DNA of 64,000 bases. Origin: Argentina anserina. Taxonomy: Eukaryota > Streptophyta > Magnoliopsida > Rosales > Rosaceae. The number at the start of each line of letters is the position of its first letter. The stretch's first letter is position 1. This document shows positions 1 to 12,090 of this stretch, in pieces. The position numbers were made by a program, and so were the translations under genes. The stretch spans positions 2,294,001-2,358,000 of the forward strand of contig NC_065876.1 in NCBI RefSeq assembly GCF_933775445.1. The letters run 5' to 3'. The notes under the pieces are model-generated. The model saw nothing but the letters and a program-made list of their open reading frames with translations. It was not told the DNA's origin and ran no database searches.

Positions 1-184
1 TGTTTCTTTCTTTCTTTAGGGTTTGGTCATTTGGGGTGATGAAAAATTTATGGAACTGATCGAATTATTACTTATAGTAAACACTATTTATATAGTGTAC
101 AATAAGATTAGAGTTTCATTTAATTATTATTTATAATACATTTTAATATTATTTCTCATATAAAATTATATTATATATATTATA

Positions 185-419
185 AAAGTTATTAAGTCAA
201 ACTTAATAAAAGAGCTGAGCTTTTAACGAGCTCGAGCTAGATCGCGAGCTAAACGAGTCGAACGAGCCAAGCTGTTCTTCAAGCTCGGCTCATTTTCAAG
301 GTCGGACTTAATATTGAGCTTAAATTTGGCTCATTTAACTTTATGAGTTCGAGCCGAACGGAATAAAATCGAACCGAACACGAGTCAAATACGAGCGGCT
401 CGAGCCTACTTACAGCCCT
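185..419. repeat. GAGCTCG-rich repeat, right end of a probable hAT-type element
   Basis: The stretch is full of repeated GAGCTCG, GAGCCGA and CGAGC words and ends with ACAGCCCTA, a terminus typical of a widespread non-autonomous plant DNA-transposon family whose ends read TAGGGCTGT. The matching left end is not visible and probably lies outside the window, so no target-site duplication can be checked. Positions 1-184 are AT-rich with nothing recognisable. Confidence 0.45.
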
Positions 420-1120
420 AAAAGACTCTATAAGGTCAACCCAATATGCATGGATAGGCTTAGAATTTAGATCATTAGAAATAACATCAACAATGTGTTC
501 GTTCCCTAGTCTAGTTCATCAACTCATCCATCACGCTCATATATAATATACGCACCAACTAATTCAAGATCACTACTTATATGTGTGATTATGTGGTGAT
601 ATTACTTTCTTTTGGGTTTTAATTAATAGAGTGCATGATTGTCCAAAGAATAGAACCAACCAATTTGTGTTTATAACTTGGTTGTTGAGATCAAGATTTG
701 GACAAAAAACATCTCTTTCCTATTGCACAAGCCACCATTGAATTTGCTCTCCACCGACACAAGAGGATGCCTAGTGGCCCAGACACTTTTGCTGTCTTCC
801 TTTAATACACTCAATTTTATATCTACCTCATTTTGTCTTCCATGACACACATACCATGTAATTTTGGACTTTCCAAGTACACCCCTCATTGTACTTGGGA
901 ACTTAAGAGAGTTCTAGCTGCTAATCAACTAATATGAGGCTATATCTGTCATTTACAGTATCACTGTTACATTAACAGCAACAATAATCCAATATAACTA
1001 AAAACTCCAGATGAATTAATAACTGGATCTATAAAGACACCTAAACAGTGATTAGAGAGACCTTTAAAAGTCACTTGCCATGTGAAAAAGAAACCAGCCA
1101 CCCCAGTTGGCCATTTTCCA

Positions 1121-1122
<2 letters not shown>
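420..1122. other. Upstream region of COB, no gene seen
   Basis: AT-rich sequence without a convincing coding region on either strand. The short open frames (for example 671-889 on the minus strand) show no recognisable domain. The region presumably holds the COB promoter; no confident TATA box was identified. Confidence 0.4.

Positions 1123-1156
<34 letters not shown>
1123..1156 (+). repeat. (TC)17 microsatellite in probable COB 5' UTR
   Basis: An uninterrupted TC repeat lies about 90 bases before the COB start codon. Pyrimidine-rich tracts like this are common in plant leader regions. Its length is probably polymorphic. Confidence 0.8.
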
Positions 1157-1158
<2 letters not shown>

Positions 1159-1246
1159 GTTCTCTTGGCACCAGAGAGATCTTGGACTGCTTGAGAGAGC
1201 ACAAGCATCATCAATCACTGTTTGGACTTAATCTGCATCAACCAAA

Positions 1247-2376
1247 ATGGAGTCCCAGTGTCTTTCAGCCACTGGATCCATAGCTAAACTCAGCAGCTTC
1301 ACCATTCTGCTATTCTTTTTGGTCTCCTCCGTCACTTTTACTTCTACAGGTAACTACTTCCCAGATTGAACCTTTCTTTCTAAATTTACAGTCTTTGCAA
1401 CTCTTCTTCTTCTTCTCTTTGATGAGGTTTAGTTATTTGCCCATTAATTTGTTTCCATAAATCAAAGTTTTGATCTTTCAATCTTGCAGTGCAATTTCTT
1501 TCTAAATTTGGAAAGTCTTATTGGATTTCTCTTTATAGGTGTTCCAAATTTGTGTCCGTTTAGTAATAGTAGTTTACTAATCAAGTAGTAAAAGTAGTTG
1601 ATGTAATGAGTAGTTGTCTGGAGACAGTGAAGTGAAAGTAGTTGTCTATGAATGAAGTTGTAGTTTTGTTTTGAGTGAAAATTTGTTTCTTGACGTATTA
1701 ATCATTGGATGTAATGAGTCAACGTTTTGGGAAATGTTGAGGATTGATGTTCTGAGGGTTTGTTTTGATTGATGTTTGTGCAGAAGCTTATGATGCGCTT
1801 GATCCACTTGGGAATATCACGATTAAATGGGATGTCATTAGTTGGACTCCTGATGGATATGTTGTAAGTACTTATGAGCTCCAACTTTTCCTTGGTGTTA
1901 TGTTTGGCGCCTTTGTTAGATGCTTTTGAAGCATGATTTATGTTTGAGTACGACCTCATTGTCCGTTGTAGTTCCTAATTTCTGTTTAAGCTAGAGCTTT
2001 CATAAGTTGAAACCAGTACATAGATAATTCATACTCTCTGCGTGATTTTGTGTTTGCTTTAGACTGAATCGAGCTAAAGAGGAGGTTAGAGTTGACTAAT
2101 CACATTTGAGGTTCTGCTTCACATAGATTATTATATTTGATTTTCTGATATGAAATATTTGGTTTCGATTGGCAGGCTGTTGTTACAATGTTCAACTTCC
2201 AGCAGTATCGCCATATACAAGCACCAGGTTGGACATTAGGATGGACATGGGCAAAGAAGGAAGTAATCTGGAGCATGGTGGGAGCACAAACCACTGAGCA
2301 AGGAGACTGTTCAAGATACAAAGGCAACGTACCACATTGCTGTAAGAAGGATCCCACAGTCGTGGATTTGTTGCCT

Positions 2377-2414
<38 letters not shown>

Positions 2415-3971
2415 AGGAGGGGTTATGCAGTCGTGGATCCAAGACCCAGGGAATGCTGTAAGTTCATTCCAGATCAGTGTGGGTGCTGCAGGGACCACTA
2501 ACAAGACTGTTAGACTTCCTAAAAACTTCACATTGAAAGCACCAGGGCCTGGATATTCTTGTGGCCGAGCAGCGATTGTCAAGCCAACCAGATATTTAAC
2601 AGCGGATAAAAGGAGAATGACCCAAGCCATGAGTAAGTTCCACTACATGCTAACTCGTTTGTGTTATCAGAAATGTTAAAGAGAGTAAAGGCTTTAAATG
2701 AGATGACTTAGGTGGCATTTAAGGTAACCTAGGTAGCACAACTCTTCAGGTGTTATTTAGACTGCAGTCACTAAATTCTAAATATTGTATCTGTTGACAT
2801 TTTAGTACATAGTTTCTGGATAGGAAAAATTGTGTAGTTTCAAGGTGCACTCTAGGTATCCAAAGGGTTCAATAAAGCTGCAAGTCAATTGAGTTTATAG
2901 TGTGGAAGACTAGTTTTGATACTTTTATTTAACCTTTCATCTTCTCTTTGCAGTGACCTGGAATATTACTTGCACATACTCTCAATTCCTAGCTCAAAAG
3001 ACACCTACCTGTTGTGTTTCTCTCTCCTCCTTCTATAATGACACCATCGTAAACTGTCCGACTTGTGCATGTGGTTGTGAGAACAATAGTACAGATCCGG
3101 GAAGCTGCGTAGAGTAAGTTCTCTGAGACAAAAATTGTTGTGTTTGTGAACCTAGTTTTTCTTGGTCCCCTCCATATCATTTGGGTTTGCATTACTTTCT
3201 TGACGTACACCTGCTAGATTTCGCTGTAATACTAGATCCTACATTTTTCTTATGCTGGCACTTGTTTGCAGGCCAGACTCTCCATACTTAGCTTCAGCTG
3301 TAGCAGGTTCTGGGAAAACTGCTAATTCTCCTTTGGTCCAGTGTACCAGCCATATGTGTCCAGTGAGAGTCCATTGGCATGTGAAGCTCAATTACAAGGA
3401 GTACTGGAGGGTGAAAGTGACAGTTACAAACTTCAATTACAGAATGAATTACACTCTCTGGAATCTTGTTGTTCAACATCCCAACTTCGATAATCTGACC
3501 AAGATTTTTAGCTTTAATTACAAGTCATTGACACCTTATGCTGGCTTGAGTAAGTTTTGGGTGCCCTATTTCATCAAAGTTTATGTTTTTAGAGTTAACC
3601 AGCTATTTGTCAATTATATCTGGTGCAAGCTTTTACTTTCTGACATTAATATTGGCTATGGCAATTTTGATTGTGCAGATGATACTGCAATGCTGTGGGG
3701 AGTCAAGTTTTATAATGATTTGCTCATGCAAGCTGGTCCTCTTGGAAATGCACAGTCAGAGCTTCTATTTCGGAAAGATACGTCAACTTTTACTTTTGAA
3801 AAGGGATGGGCTTTCCCTCGAAGGGTTTATTTTAACGGTGATAACTGTGTCATGCCACCTCCAGATGCTTATCCATGGTTACCAAATGCCAGTCCTAGAC
3901 GAACCGTTTCCTTACTTAGTCCGGTCATAACTCTCGTGGCATCTATGGTATTCTTATTGGCTTATGCGTAG
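1247..3971 (+). CDS. COB: COBRA (COB) GPI-anchored cell-wall protein, six exons
   Basis: Exons read as 1247-1349, 1784-1863, 2176-2632, 2954-3113, 3272-3549 and 3679-3971, all with GT-AG introns, giving 456 residues, the length I recall for Arabidopsis COB. The N-terminus is a signal peptide (hydrophobic ILLFFLVSS near residue 20). The COBRA domain follows, with the conserved PGWTLGWTWAKKEVIW block, several Asn-X-Ser/Thr sites and the Cys-rich CCVS motif at 233-236 leading into CPTCACGC. The end is YFNGDNCVMPPPDAYPWLPN plus a hydrophobic tail (SLLSPVITLVASMVFLLAYA), the expected GPI-anchor signal. COB acts at the plasma membrane and wall to orient cellulose deposition in expanding cells. It faces the first COBL gene tail to tail. 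Intron 5 (129 nt) is a multiple of three without an in-frame stop. Orthology to COB rather than COBL1/2 rests on sequence impression and on the FUL gene in the same window. Confidence 0.93.
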
Positions 3972-4638
3972 TGAATGGCTAGACAAAGTAAGCTCTGTTA
4001 CTCCGAAAGAATTGTAGTTTTTCATCAAGTTCAGTTTGCATCAAAGCTTATGGAAATCCGAATGATGGGGTCAAATGTGTTGGTGCTGTGACCTCTACCA
4101 ATACAAGTGGTTCAGGTGCACTTCAGTTTAGCAGATCGCTACAATATTCTGCCTTGATATCTGTTATACGTACAAACAACTTATTCTTACTGCTGGTTTT
4201 TTTGTTTAAATTCAGCTTTTGTATTACTATTTAGTATATCCACAGTGAATATGTTCTTAGCATTACAAGATTCATGAAGAAATCAAAATTCATGTATGAT
4301 TTTGTTCAGTGAACCAGTGTTGTATAACAGTGATTAAATTATATATTTTCTTTTCCTGTTGAGTGAAAATATACTTGTCTGTACTCTTATATTCAAACTA
4401 GGAACAAACAAGTTTTCAGGACTAAAATTGTAAGAGAGAACATGTAGAAAAGGAGCCGTTTGGTATATAGTATATACTATGACAAAATTTCAGACATTAA
4501 TTTCTGAGAATTTAACGGTAAATTACATTTTCAAACAAGCATCATCACAGTGGACCGATCTTCTATAGTCTATACTAACCTCTTATCAGCAATGGCCTTT
4601 GGATTTGGCAGGGTTTCCGACGTTCAGTAGAAATGTGA
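3972..4638. other. Tail-to-tail intergenic region between COB and COBL
   Basis: This 667-bp AT-rich stretch holds the 3' UTRs of two converging genes. No coding region, repeat or clear shared terminator was recognised. Confidence 0.6.
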
Positions 4639-6464
4639 TCAGTATAAACAAAACAGTATCAGAAGCACTGATGCTGCCATTTTGAAGATTGAAACAGAAT
4701 TCACATGACCAGAGTTTGGAAGAGATGGGTAGGAGTCAGGAGGAGGTAGCCTGCATTCATCACCATTAAAGTAGACCTTCCTTGGAAATGCCCACCCCTG
4801 CTTGAATGTGAATGTGTTCTTGTCTTTCTGCATAAGCACCTCAGACTGCACATTTCCCAGCGGCCCGGCTTCCATTAGCAAGTCATTGTAAAACTTCATG
4901 CCATAAAACATACCAGTGTCATCTGCACATAGCAGGCAACAATTCTCACATGTTAGTATTAAAGCATCAAACTAAGCTGATTCATTAAGCTGATTCATAA
5001 GCATAGCCCAACTGCACAATAGGAACTTACTGATGGACTGGTAAGCAACAAGGGGCTTGTAATCAAAGCTAAAGACTTGAGTGATATTATTGAGATTAGG
5101 GTGCTGTGCTACCAATGTCCACTCGGTGTAGTTGAGCCGGTAGTTAAAATTTGTGACAGACATCTTGACGCGCCAATAGTCCTTGTAATTTTGCTTCACA
5201 TGCCAGTGCACTCGGATCGGGCACATATGGTGTGTGCATTGTAACAACGGTGCATTATCCTTTCTTGGTGTGTTGATTCCTGCCTTCTGTAGTAGTTTTG
5301 AGTCTCCCCTGCAGCCAGAATTGCATTAATACAAGTTCAAGTGTGTAAATATGTATGCCTATTTCTCTATGTGGACAGTCTGGGAGGCTTACTTGATGCA
5401 GTCTTTCTTATTGTGACAACCACAAGAACAAGATGGGCATGGAACTACAGTTTCATTGTAGAAAGATGAAAATGAAACGCAACAGCTGGGATTCTTGGAG
5501 GCAAGAAACTGTGAATATGTACATGTCACGTTCCATGTCACTGTAAAATAAATTATCAGAATAAGATCTTTGTATGGTACAATGTCAAAGATATTAGAAG
5601 CATGAGATGGCAAGATTATCTTACTAAGTGCTTGAGTCTTTCGTCTACGATCAGCTGTGAGGAAGACAGTGGAGGGCACAACCTTTGCAGGGCCACAAGT
5701 GTACCCTGGTCCTGGACCAAGCAAGGTGAAGTTCTTGGGCAGCTTGACAGTTTTATTTGAAGTTCCGCCTTGCCCGACGCTCACTTGGAAGGCCGAGACT
5801 GAAGCTGAAGGGTCCTGTCCCCAAGATGCCATGACACCACCTTTGCAGCAGTTGCTGAACTGTTGGTTGTAAGGAACACCTGGTAGCAAGTCTACAACTG
5901 TTGGAGTTTTCTTGCAACAATGTGGTGTGTTTCCTTTGAATTTTGAACAGTCTCCTTGTTCTGTTGTCTGAGCTCCCACCATGGTCCAGATTACTTCTTT
6001 CTTAGCCCATGTCCATCCTAGAGTCCACCCGGGGTTGGCGATTTGCCGGTACATTTGGAAGTTGTTCATGGTTACTGCAGCCTAGTATAATTCATATGAT
6101 CATCGGTAAAGAGAGATTGGTATGAAAATGAACCAACAGACACAAAACGATCTAATGTAATAACTTACAACATAACCATCTGGTGTCCAAGACATGATAT
6201 CCCATTTGATCGTTATGTTTCCGGTTGGATCCAATGGATCATATGCCGCTGCAAAAAATAATAATAATGGAAGCAGTCGTTAGTGACAGAATGAGAAAAT
6301 GCAATTTTGAGTTTGATTTGTTATCAAAAAATTGTACCTGTAGGTGATACTAGCACACAAAATAACATGGCAAGGAATGTGATGATCTTCATCAGCCAAG
6401 GACAACATGTTACCACCTGAAGGTGGATTTTGTGAGCTGGACTGTCCTGGTTATTGAGTTCCAT
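4639..6464 (-). CDS. COBL4: COBRA-like protein, COBL4-like, six exons
   Basis: Transcription runs from 6464 downward. Exons are 6464-6338, 6248-6169, 6081-5625, 5540-5393, 5308-5031 and 4922-4639, giving 457 residues. Exons 2, 3 and 5 have the same lengths as in COB (80, 457, 278 nt). The protein has the PGWTLGWTWAKKEVIW block, CCVS at about 241-244 followed by CPSCSCGCHNKKDC, and a last exon with QKDKNTFTFKQGWAFP, LPPPDSYPSLPN and a hydrophobic tail. The last-exon wording resembles the COBL4/IRX6 group, which works in secondary-wall cellulose; the neighbouring RGP and SEP genes also fit an At5g15630-type context. The first ATG (6464, context GCCATGG) precedes a more classical signal peptide that would start at Met25 (6392), so the true start is uncertain. 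Intron 3 (84 nt) is in frame and stop-free. Confidence 0.9.
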
Positions 6465-7546
6465 GGCCGAATTAGTTTCACTGGATCAGAAACTCTCCGG
6501 CGAGTACTTAAAAAGGAGGAAAGCAGGGAGAAGAGAGGTATAGAGTAAAAGTCTATGTCTGGATGTCTCACCTACTGGTTGTTAGGTACCATTCATGTGA
6601 TATTTCATCTTATTTCGACATTTTCATACTCCTTTTTCTCCATGGCACCTTATTTAAATTCATTATTTGTATATGTGGAAATGGTGCATGTTTGTATTTC
6701 TGTATCTTGAAGCGAAGCAAGTTTTGGTGACAATCAATGATCTAAAGCTGGCGGGAGATCACTGGAGGGTCTTCTGAAGACAACAACCCAACAACGGCCG
6801 AAGTCTTCACACAGTTGGGACTAATGTATGGACTGCTTCAAGTATAAGTTTTACCAACTTATTAAGAAAGCTAGTTTCCGTAAAAATTGCCATGTGTCCA
6901 CTGGACTTGCATGTCTTGCATACAAGAATTTCACACAAAAAAGGCTTAGAACACCATCAATATTGTCTTCAACTTTGCCACTCGATTTCAAGTTTAAGTG
7001 CTTAACATACCCAGTGAGATATTCAAGTGTGAGGTTTTTGTCTGGAGGCCTGGACAATTATAATGATGGATCTGCTAACTATATATTTTATCCTCCTTCT
7101 CAATGTTTGGAATTAGCTTTTCTATTCTTCCGCAGAAAACGAGTCCGTTAAAACTGGGGAACCCTAGTATGTCAGTCGACGTTCAATTTGGATCGGGTCC
7201 TGATGCTCCAGTATGATCGAGTACGTTTAGTTTAACAATGTTTTGTTCGTATCAATTGAAGTCTGCAGTTTCTCTATTTTTTTTCATCGTGATTATATGT
7301 ATTGAAAGTGATTGTTCAATTTCTGTATGTGCAGTGCTGGTATATCTCGGACGTCGGACGTTGAAGATGGACTGGTTCAGGTAACTCTAATCTCGAAAGT
7401 GTGTCTTTTACAAAAATTACAAGAAACCTAATTGCATCACTTGGACTTGTTCCTCTTAAAAAGATATATGAAAAACAAACAAACAAACAAACATCACCTG
7501 TAGACAGTAGATGGGCGCTTGGATGTATATTATGATCCAGACTAGA
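6465..7546. other. Intergenic region between two COBL genes
   Basis: The left part is the promoter side of the COBL4-like gene. A 107-codon plus-strand frame (6828-7151) and an overlapping minus-strand frame (6851-7057) exist, but neither shows a domain I know nor convincing exon boundaries. An (AAAC)n run lies at about 7472-7492. Confidence 0.5.
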
Positions 7547-9347
7547 TCATAAACATACTAGCAATACCAAAACCAAAATGGTAGCCAGTGTAAAAGATGA
7601 TGTAGAAAATTGATATGAATTGTAAGAAGCAGAGTTGGGTAGGTATGGGTATAGATCAGGAAGGGGCATCACACACTCATCACCATTGAAGTAAACCCTC
7701 AGAGGAAATGCCCAACCTTGATCCAATGAGAATGCTTTCTTGTCCTTCTTAAGAATCAACTCTGTATAGATATAACCCTTAGGCCCAGCCTCCCTTATTA
7801 GGTCATTCACAGTTTTTATCCCATAAAACATGCCAGTGTCATCTGCAGAATAAACACAATACAAGCTGGTTAAGAAAGAAGCTAGGAAAACATATACTAT
7901 ATCATTTAGCAGATTATGAATTAGACTTACTTATGGGGTTGTACTGGTTAAGTGGTTTATATTGAAAGCTAGAAATATTGGCCAGTTTGTTGAAATTTGG
8001 GTGCTGTGCAACTAGTGTCCATTTTGTGTAATTCATGAGGAAGTTGAAATTGGTGATGGTAATTTTCACACGCCAATACTCTCTGTAGTTAGCTTTCACA
8101 TGCCAATGAACTCGAATCGGGCACTTGTGCTCTGTGCATTGTAACAGTCGTGGTGCATTTTCCTTAGCTGAGGTTTTCGATTGTAGCAGACTTGAATCCT
8201 TAGAGTCATTCCTGCATATGTTGTTAGTTTAATATTAGGATGTTCAATGAATTGCTTGGAAGAGAAGGTGGCGCTACTTACAGGCATTGATTTGCATCCT
8301 TACAACCACAAGCACAAGATGGACAGGGAGTGATCAAGGGGTTGTAGAAGGAAGATAGAGACACACAGCAGGTTGGGTTTTTAGAGGCCATCAATTGCGA
8401 GTATGTGCAAGTCAAACTCCATGTCACTGCCAAAATCGTAGACAGCAAGAATTCTACAAGTTCTCATTTTCTAGTATGAAACTTACAGTTAAGATGATTA
8501 GTAGTACTGGACTTACTCATTGCTCGAGTTTTACTCCGGCCGTCAGGTGACAAGGTAACCGAGGATGGCACAATGTTTGCGGCACTACAAGTGTAGCCTA
8601 GTCCAGGACCAAGAAAAAAGAAGTGCTTTGGAGGCCTTACGGTTTTATTTGAAGTGCCTGCAAAGCCAACACTGATCTGAAATGCTGAGACGGCACTAGA
8701 AGAGTCTTGTCCCAATGATGTCAAAACATCGCCCTTGCAGCAATTGGTGAACTGTTGGTTGTAAGGAACTCCGGGAAGCAAATCAATAACCGTTGGAGTT
8801 TTCTCACAACAAAGTGGGGTGTTCCCTTTGAATTTCGAACAGTCCCCTTGATCGGTGACTTTAGCTCCCACCATGGACCAGATCACTTCCTTCTTCACCC
8901 ATGTCCATCCTAAGCTCCATCCGGGGCTTGTGATGTGCCGGTACATTTGGTTGTTGCTTATTGACACTTCTGCCTGAGTTTGAGTAATCAGTTATGCAAG
9001 GTAAGCTAGCTAGCATGCATGTACTCTTATCTGATTCACCTTTTCTATTTTAAATGGCATATACTATGAAGTTAAGTGATTAGCTCTAAGGTGCTCACCA
9101 CATAGCCATCGGGAGTCCAAGACAAAACATCCCACTTGATATTGATGCTTCCATTGGGATCAAATGGATCATAAGCCACTAAGAACATGATCAAGGCCAA
9201 GTTAGACCAAGCAACGACACAGGTTAACGAGCAATATGCCTAATTAAAGAACTACTTCTCATTCAAAAGTTCACCTGCAGATGAAAATATTGCCAAAATC
9301 ATGGTGGATGCAAATAATGTGCTTCTTTTACACTTGGTAATCCTCAT
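7547..9347 (-). CDS. COBRA-like protein, second tandem copy, six exons
   Basis: Exons are 9347-9275, 9178-9099, 8973-8517, 8426-8282, 8211-7931 and 7842-7547, giving 443 residues with every boundary canonical and in phase. A short signal peptide ends near LAIFSSA. The COBRA domain is complete, with CCVS at about 223-226 and CPSCACGC after it, and the last exon ends with QGWAFPLRVYFNGDECVMPLPD and a hydrophobic GPI-type tail. Compared with COB it is more diverged (PGWSLGWTWVKKEVIW, VRPPKHFFFLGPG) and matches its decayed neighbour at 10311-12090 best, so the two probably arose by a recent tandem duplication. It is a member of the COBL1/2/4/COB type rather than the longer COBL7-11 type. I cannot assign a specific orthologue. 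Confidence 0.88.
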
Positions 9348-10310
9348 GGCTCGAGGTTTAGAGTTTAGTTTGTTAGGATCTTTCTGTACATATTTTTATT
9401 TCGAAATATATTTCTTACTATTCTTAGGATATTTATAAGCAAGCCAGCAAACCAAAAAGAACTATCTTGTTGGCTGCAGGACTAAGCCCCGAGTTCGTTG
9501 GGTAGTTAGTTAGATTGTGGTTTTCCACATGTCATGTATATGCATATGAGTTAACATTCTTGCGTAATGTACTATGTCATGATGTATTCTAAACCAGTTT
9601 AATTCCCAGAAGGGAGCTAAAGAGTATGTCATGATCCTCCACTGGAATTTAAAAGTGAGGGAAAAAGTTGATCGCGCAGTCCGACCTCTTGATCCTGCCG
9701 GCGGTTTTGCACACATAAAATTGAACAAGAAGGTGACTTCAAAACTTTTTAGTGATTAAGCAATGAACCTAGAGATTGACTTTGCAGATTATACTTAAAT
9801 TCGTTTGATAGTATTGTTTTCATCACAGAAGTCACTGTTGCAGGGTTGACATCTTCAGAGTTTCCCCTATTTATGTATTTGGTCTGACGTTTATATATTA
9901 GTAGTCTAACATCAACTACTATATGACTGACCTGAAGCCGGCCTGAACTGAGACTCCAATTTACAGAATCCAACTATTAGTAGTCACTGTTAGATTTTAC
10001 TATATGTTCATATGTTTAAAATTTTCCATATTAATTAGATTTTTTATGTCCGAATATACCAGTATATTCTACTTATATGTCGTCACTTGTTAACACACAA
10101 GTACGTGGAGGCCAAACAATTTCTTAGATAACATGTCTTTGGAGATTTTGACATTGTATTTGCTTCATCCCAGTTTAACAAAATTGAGTACCTAGACCAC
10201 AGTTCCCTACATTTCTAAGATGCTAAAACCAGCTGAGAAGCCTAACTGCATCACCTTTACATGGGAAGCTTGGAAAACCCATTCTCTTGCTTGCATAATT
10301 TACTACTCCA
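9348..10310. other. Intergenic region, no gene seen
   Basis: About 960 bp of AT-rich DNA between the second COBL gene and the COBL pseudogene. Two short minus-strand frames (9510-9728 and 9749-9973) have no recognisable product. It should contain the promoter of the second COBL copy. Confidence 0.5.
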
Positions 10311-12090
10311 TCACAGAAAGGCTAGCAGAATCATAACCATAAGAGTAGCGAGTGTCAAAGATGAAATTGGATTTGCATCATGATAGGCAAAGTTAGGTAG
10401 ATGACTAAGATGAGAATATACATCAGGAAGAGGCATCCTGCACTCATCACCATTAAAGAAAATTTTCTGAGGAAATGCCCAACCACGATCCAATGTAAAT
10501 GTTCCCTTGTCCTTCTTAATAATCAGCTCTCTGTAGATATGTACATGAGGCCCTGCTTCCATCAGTGGATCATTGATATATTTTCTGCCATGAAAATAGA
10601 TTAGGCTGCTGGTTGAGGAGTATTGAAGAAAAACAATACATCATTATAAGTAGAATTGTAGGCTTACTAATCGAGCCATAATTATCGAGTGGTTTATAGA
10701 GAAAACCAGAAACATTTGCCAGTTTGTCTAGATTTGGGTGCTGAGCAACAAGTGTCCACTGTGAATAGTTCATCCCGTAGTTAAAATTGGTGATGGCGAT
10801 TTTGACGCGCCAGTACTCTCTGTAGTTAGCCTTGACATGCCATTGAACTCGAATTGGGCACATGTGTTCTGTGCATTGCAGCATTGGTTGTGTATTAATC
10901 CCTATAGCTGGGGTTCTTGAATTTACCACGCTCGAGTCCTTAAGGTCATTGTTCCTGCATTATGTTCTTTCCATTAGTATATTTACCAAGTGTTAAATGT
11001 ACTGTTGAAACTTCGTTAGGCAGCTTACACACAATTATCCACATCCTTACAACCGCAAGAACAAGATGGACAGGGAGTGCTGATGGGATTGTAAAAGGAT
11101 GAGATGGAGACACAACATTTTGGGTGCTCTGAGGCCAGGAATTGCGAGTAAGTGCACGTCAAAGTTCATGACACTGCAGAAATTAAAAGCACATAGAATT
11201 ATAAAACTAGCTAGCTAAACATGCACATAGGAGTTTGTTCAAAGAACAAGGAAGCTCGTTCATTGCTCGAGTTACACGCGACCATCAGGTGACAAGGAAA
11301 CTGTAGATGGTACAATAGTTGCAGAACTGCAAGTGTAGCCAGGTCCAGGACCAAGCGAGAAAAAAATCTCTGGAGGTGTGACTGTTTGGTAAGAAGTGCC
11401 TGGAAGGCCAACACTGATCTGAAATGCTGAGACTGCACCAGAAAGGTCTTGTCCCATAGATGCCAAAACGCCACTCTTGCAGCATTTCTTGAACTGTTGA
11501 TTATAAGGAACTCCAGGAAGCAAGTCTACTACTGTTGGAGTCTTCTTACAACAATGTGGTACGTTGCCTTTGAATCTGGAACAGTCTCCTTGATCGGTAG
11601 CTTGAGCTCCCACAATAGACCAGATCACTTTCTCCTTCGCCCATGTCCATTCTAAGCTCCATCCGGGGCTTGCCATGTGACGGTACATCTGGTTGTTGAT
11701 TATAGTCACAGCTGCCTGAGTTTGCATGAGTATTGAGTAATAATATTTAGTTCGAAAACCTTTATATCGATCGTCAAGCTAACCAATTAGCTTTGTATCA
11801 CTCTTTTAAACTTTACGTTCTATAAACACTTACCACATAGCCATCGTCAGTCCAAGACAATACATCCCAATTGATATTTACGCTCCCATATGGATCAAAC
11901 GCGTCATAAGCCGCTAAAGCATGAGTTAGGGCAAAGTTAGATCAAGTGATTAAGGATTCTTTCACGTACACTTGAAAACTTATTTAGAAGAGTTTTGAAG
12001 ATGAAGCAGTAGAATCTTACCTGCAGAGAGAATTGTAGCCAAAGTCATGACAGAAAACAACGCAGTTCTTTTACGAATGGTGATCGCCAT
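10311..12090 (-). pseudogene. COBRA-like pseudogene, third tandem copy with four lesions
   Basis: The six-exon COBL layout is still readable: 12090-12021, 11913-11834, 11715-11260, 11173-11029, 10954-10668 and about 10608-10311. Exon 3 is 456 nt instead of 457; the lost base lies near 11275, where a TAA now follows Gly-Arg-Val. The GT donor expected at the end of exon 3 (after CAATGA) is replaced by AC. In exon 4 the conserved Trp codon of the Met-Thr-Trp start is TGA. In exon 6 a base is missing between the acceptor and the Asn-Asp-Pro-Leu codons, so every AG acceptor in reach runs into a stop. The GPI tail is therefore not joined in frame. Signal peptide, splice sites of other introns and the 5' half look normal, so decay is recent. 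Transcripts could still exist from the intact promoter side. Confidence 0.88.

Noticed and set aside
3252..3971. 239-codon frame as an independent COBRA fragment
   Set aside because: It reads through intron 5; exon 5 and exon 6 have proper splice sites and belong to the six-exon COB gene.
6828..7151. 107-codon plus frame and overlapping minus frame between COBL genes
   Set aside because: No domain, no splice context and no codon pattern favouring either strand.
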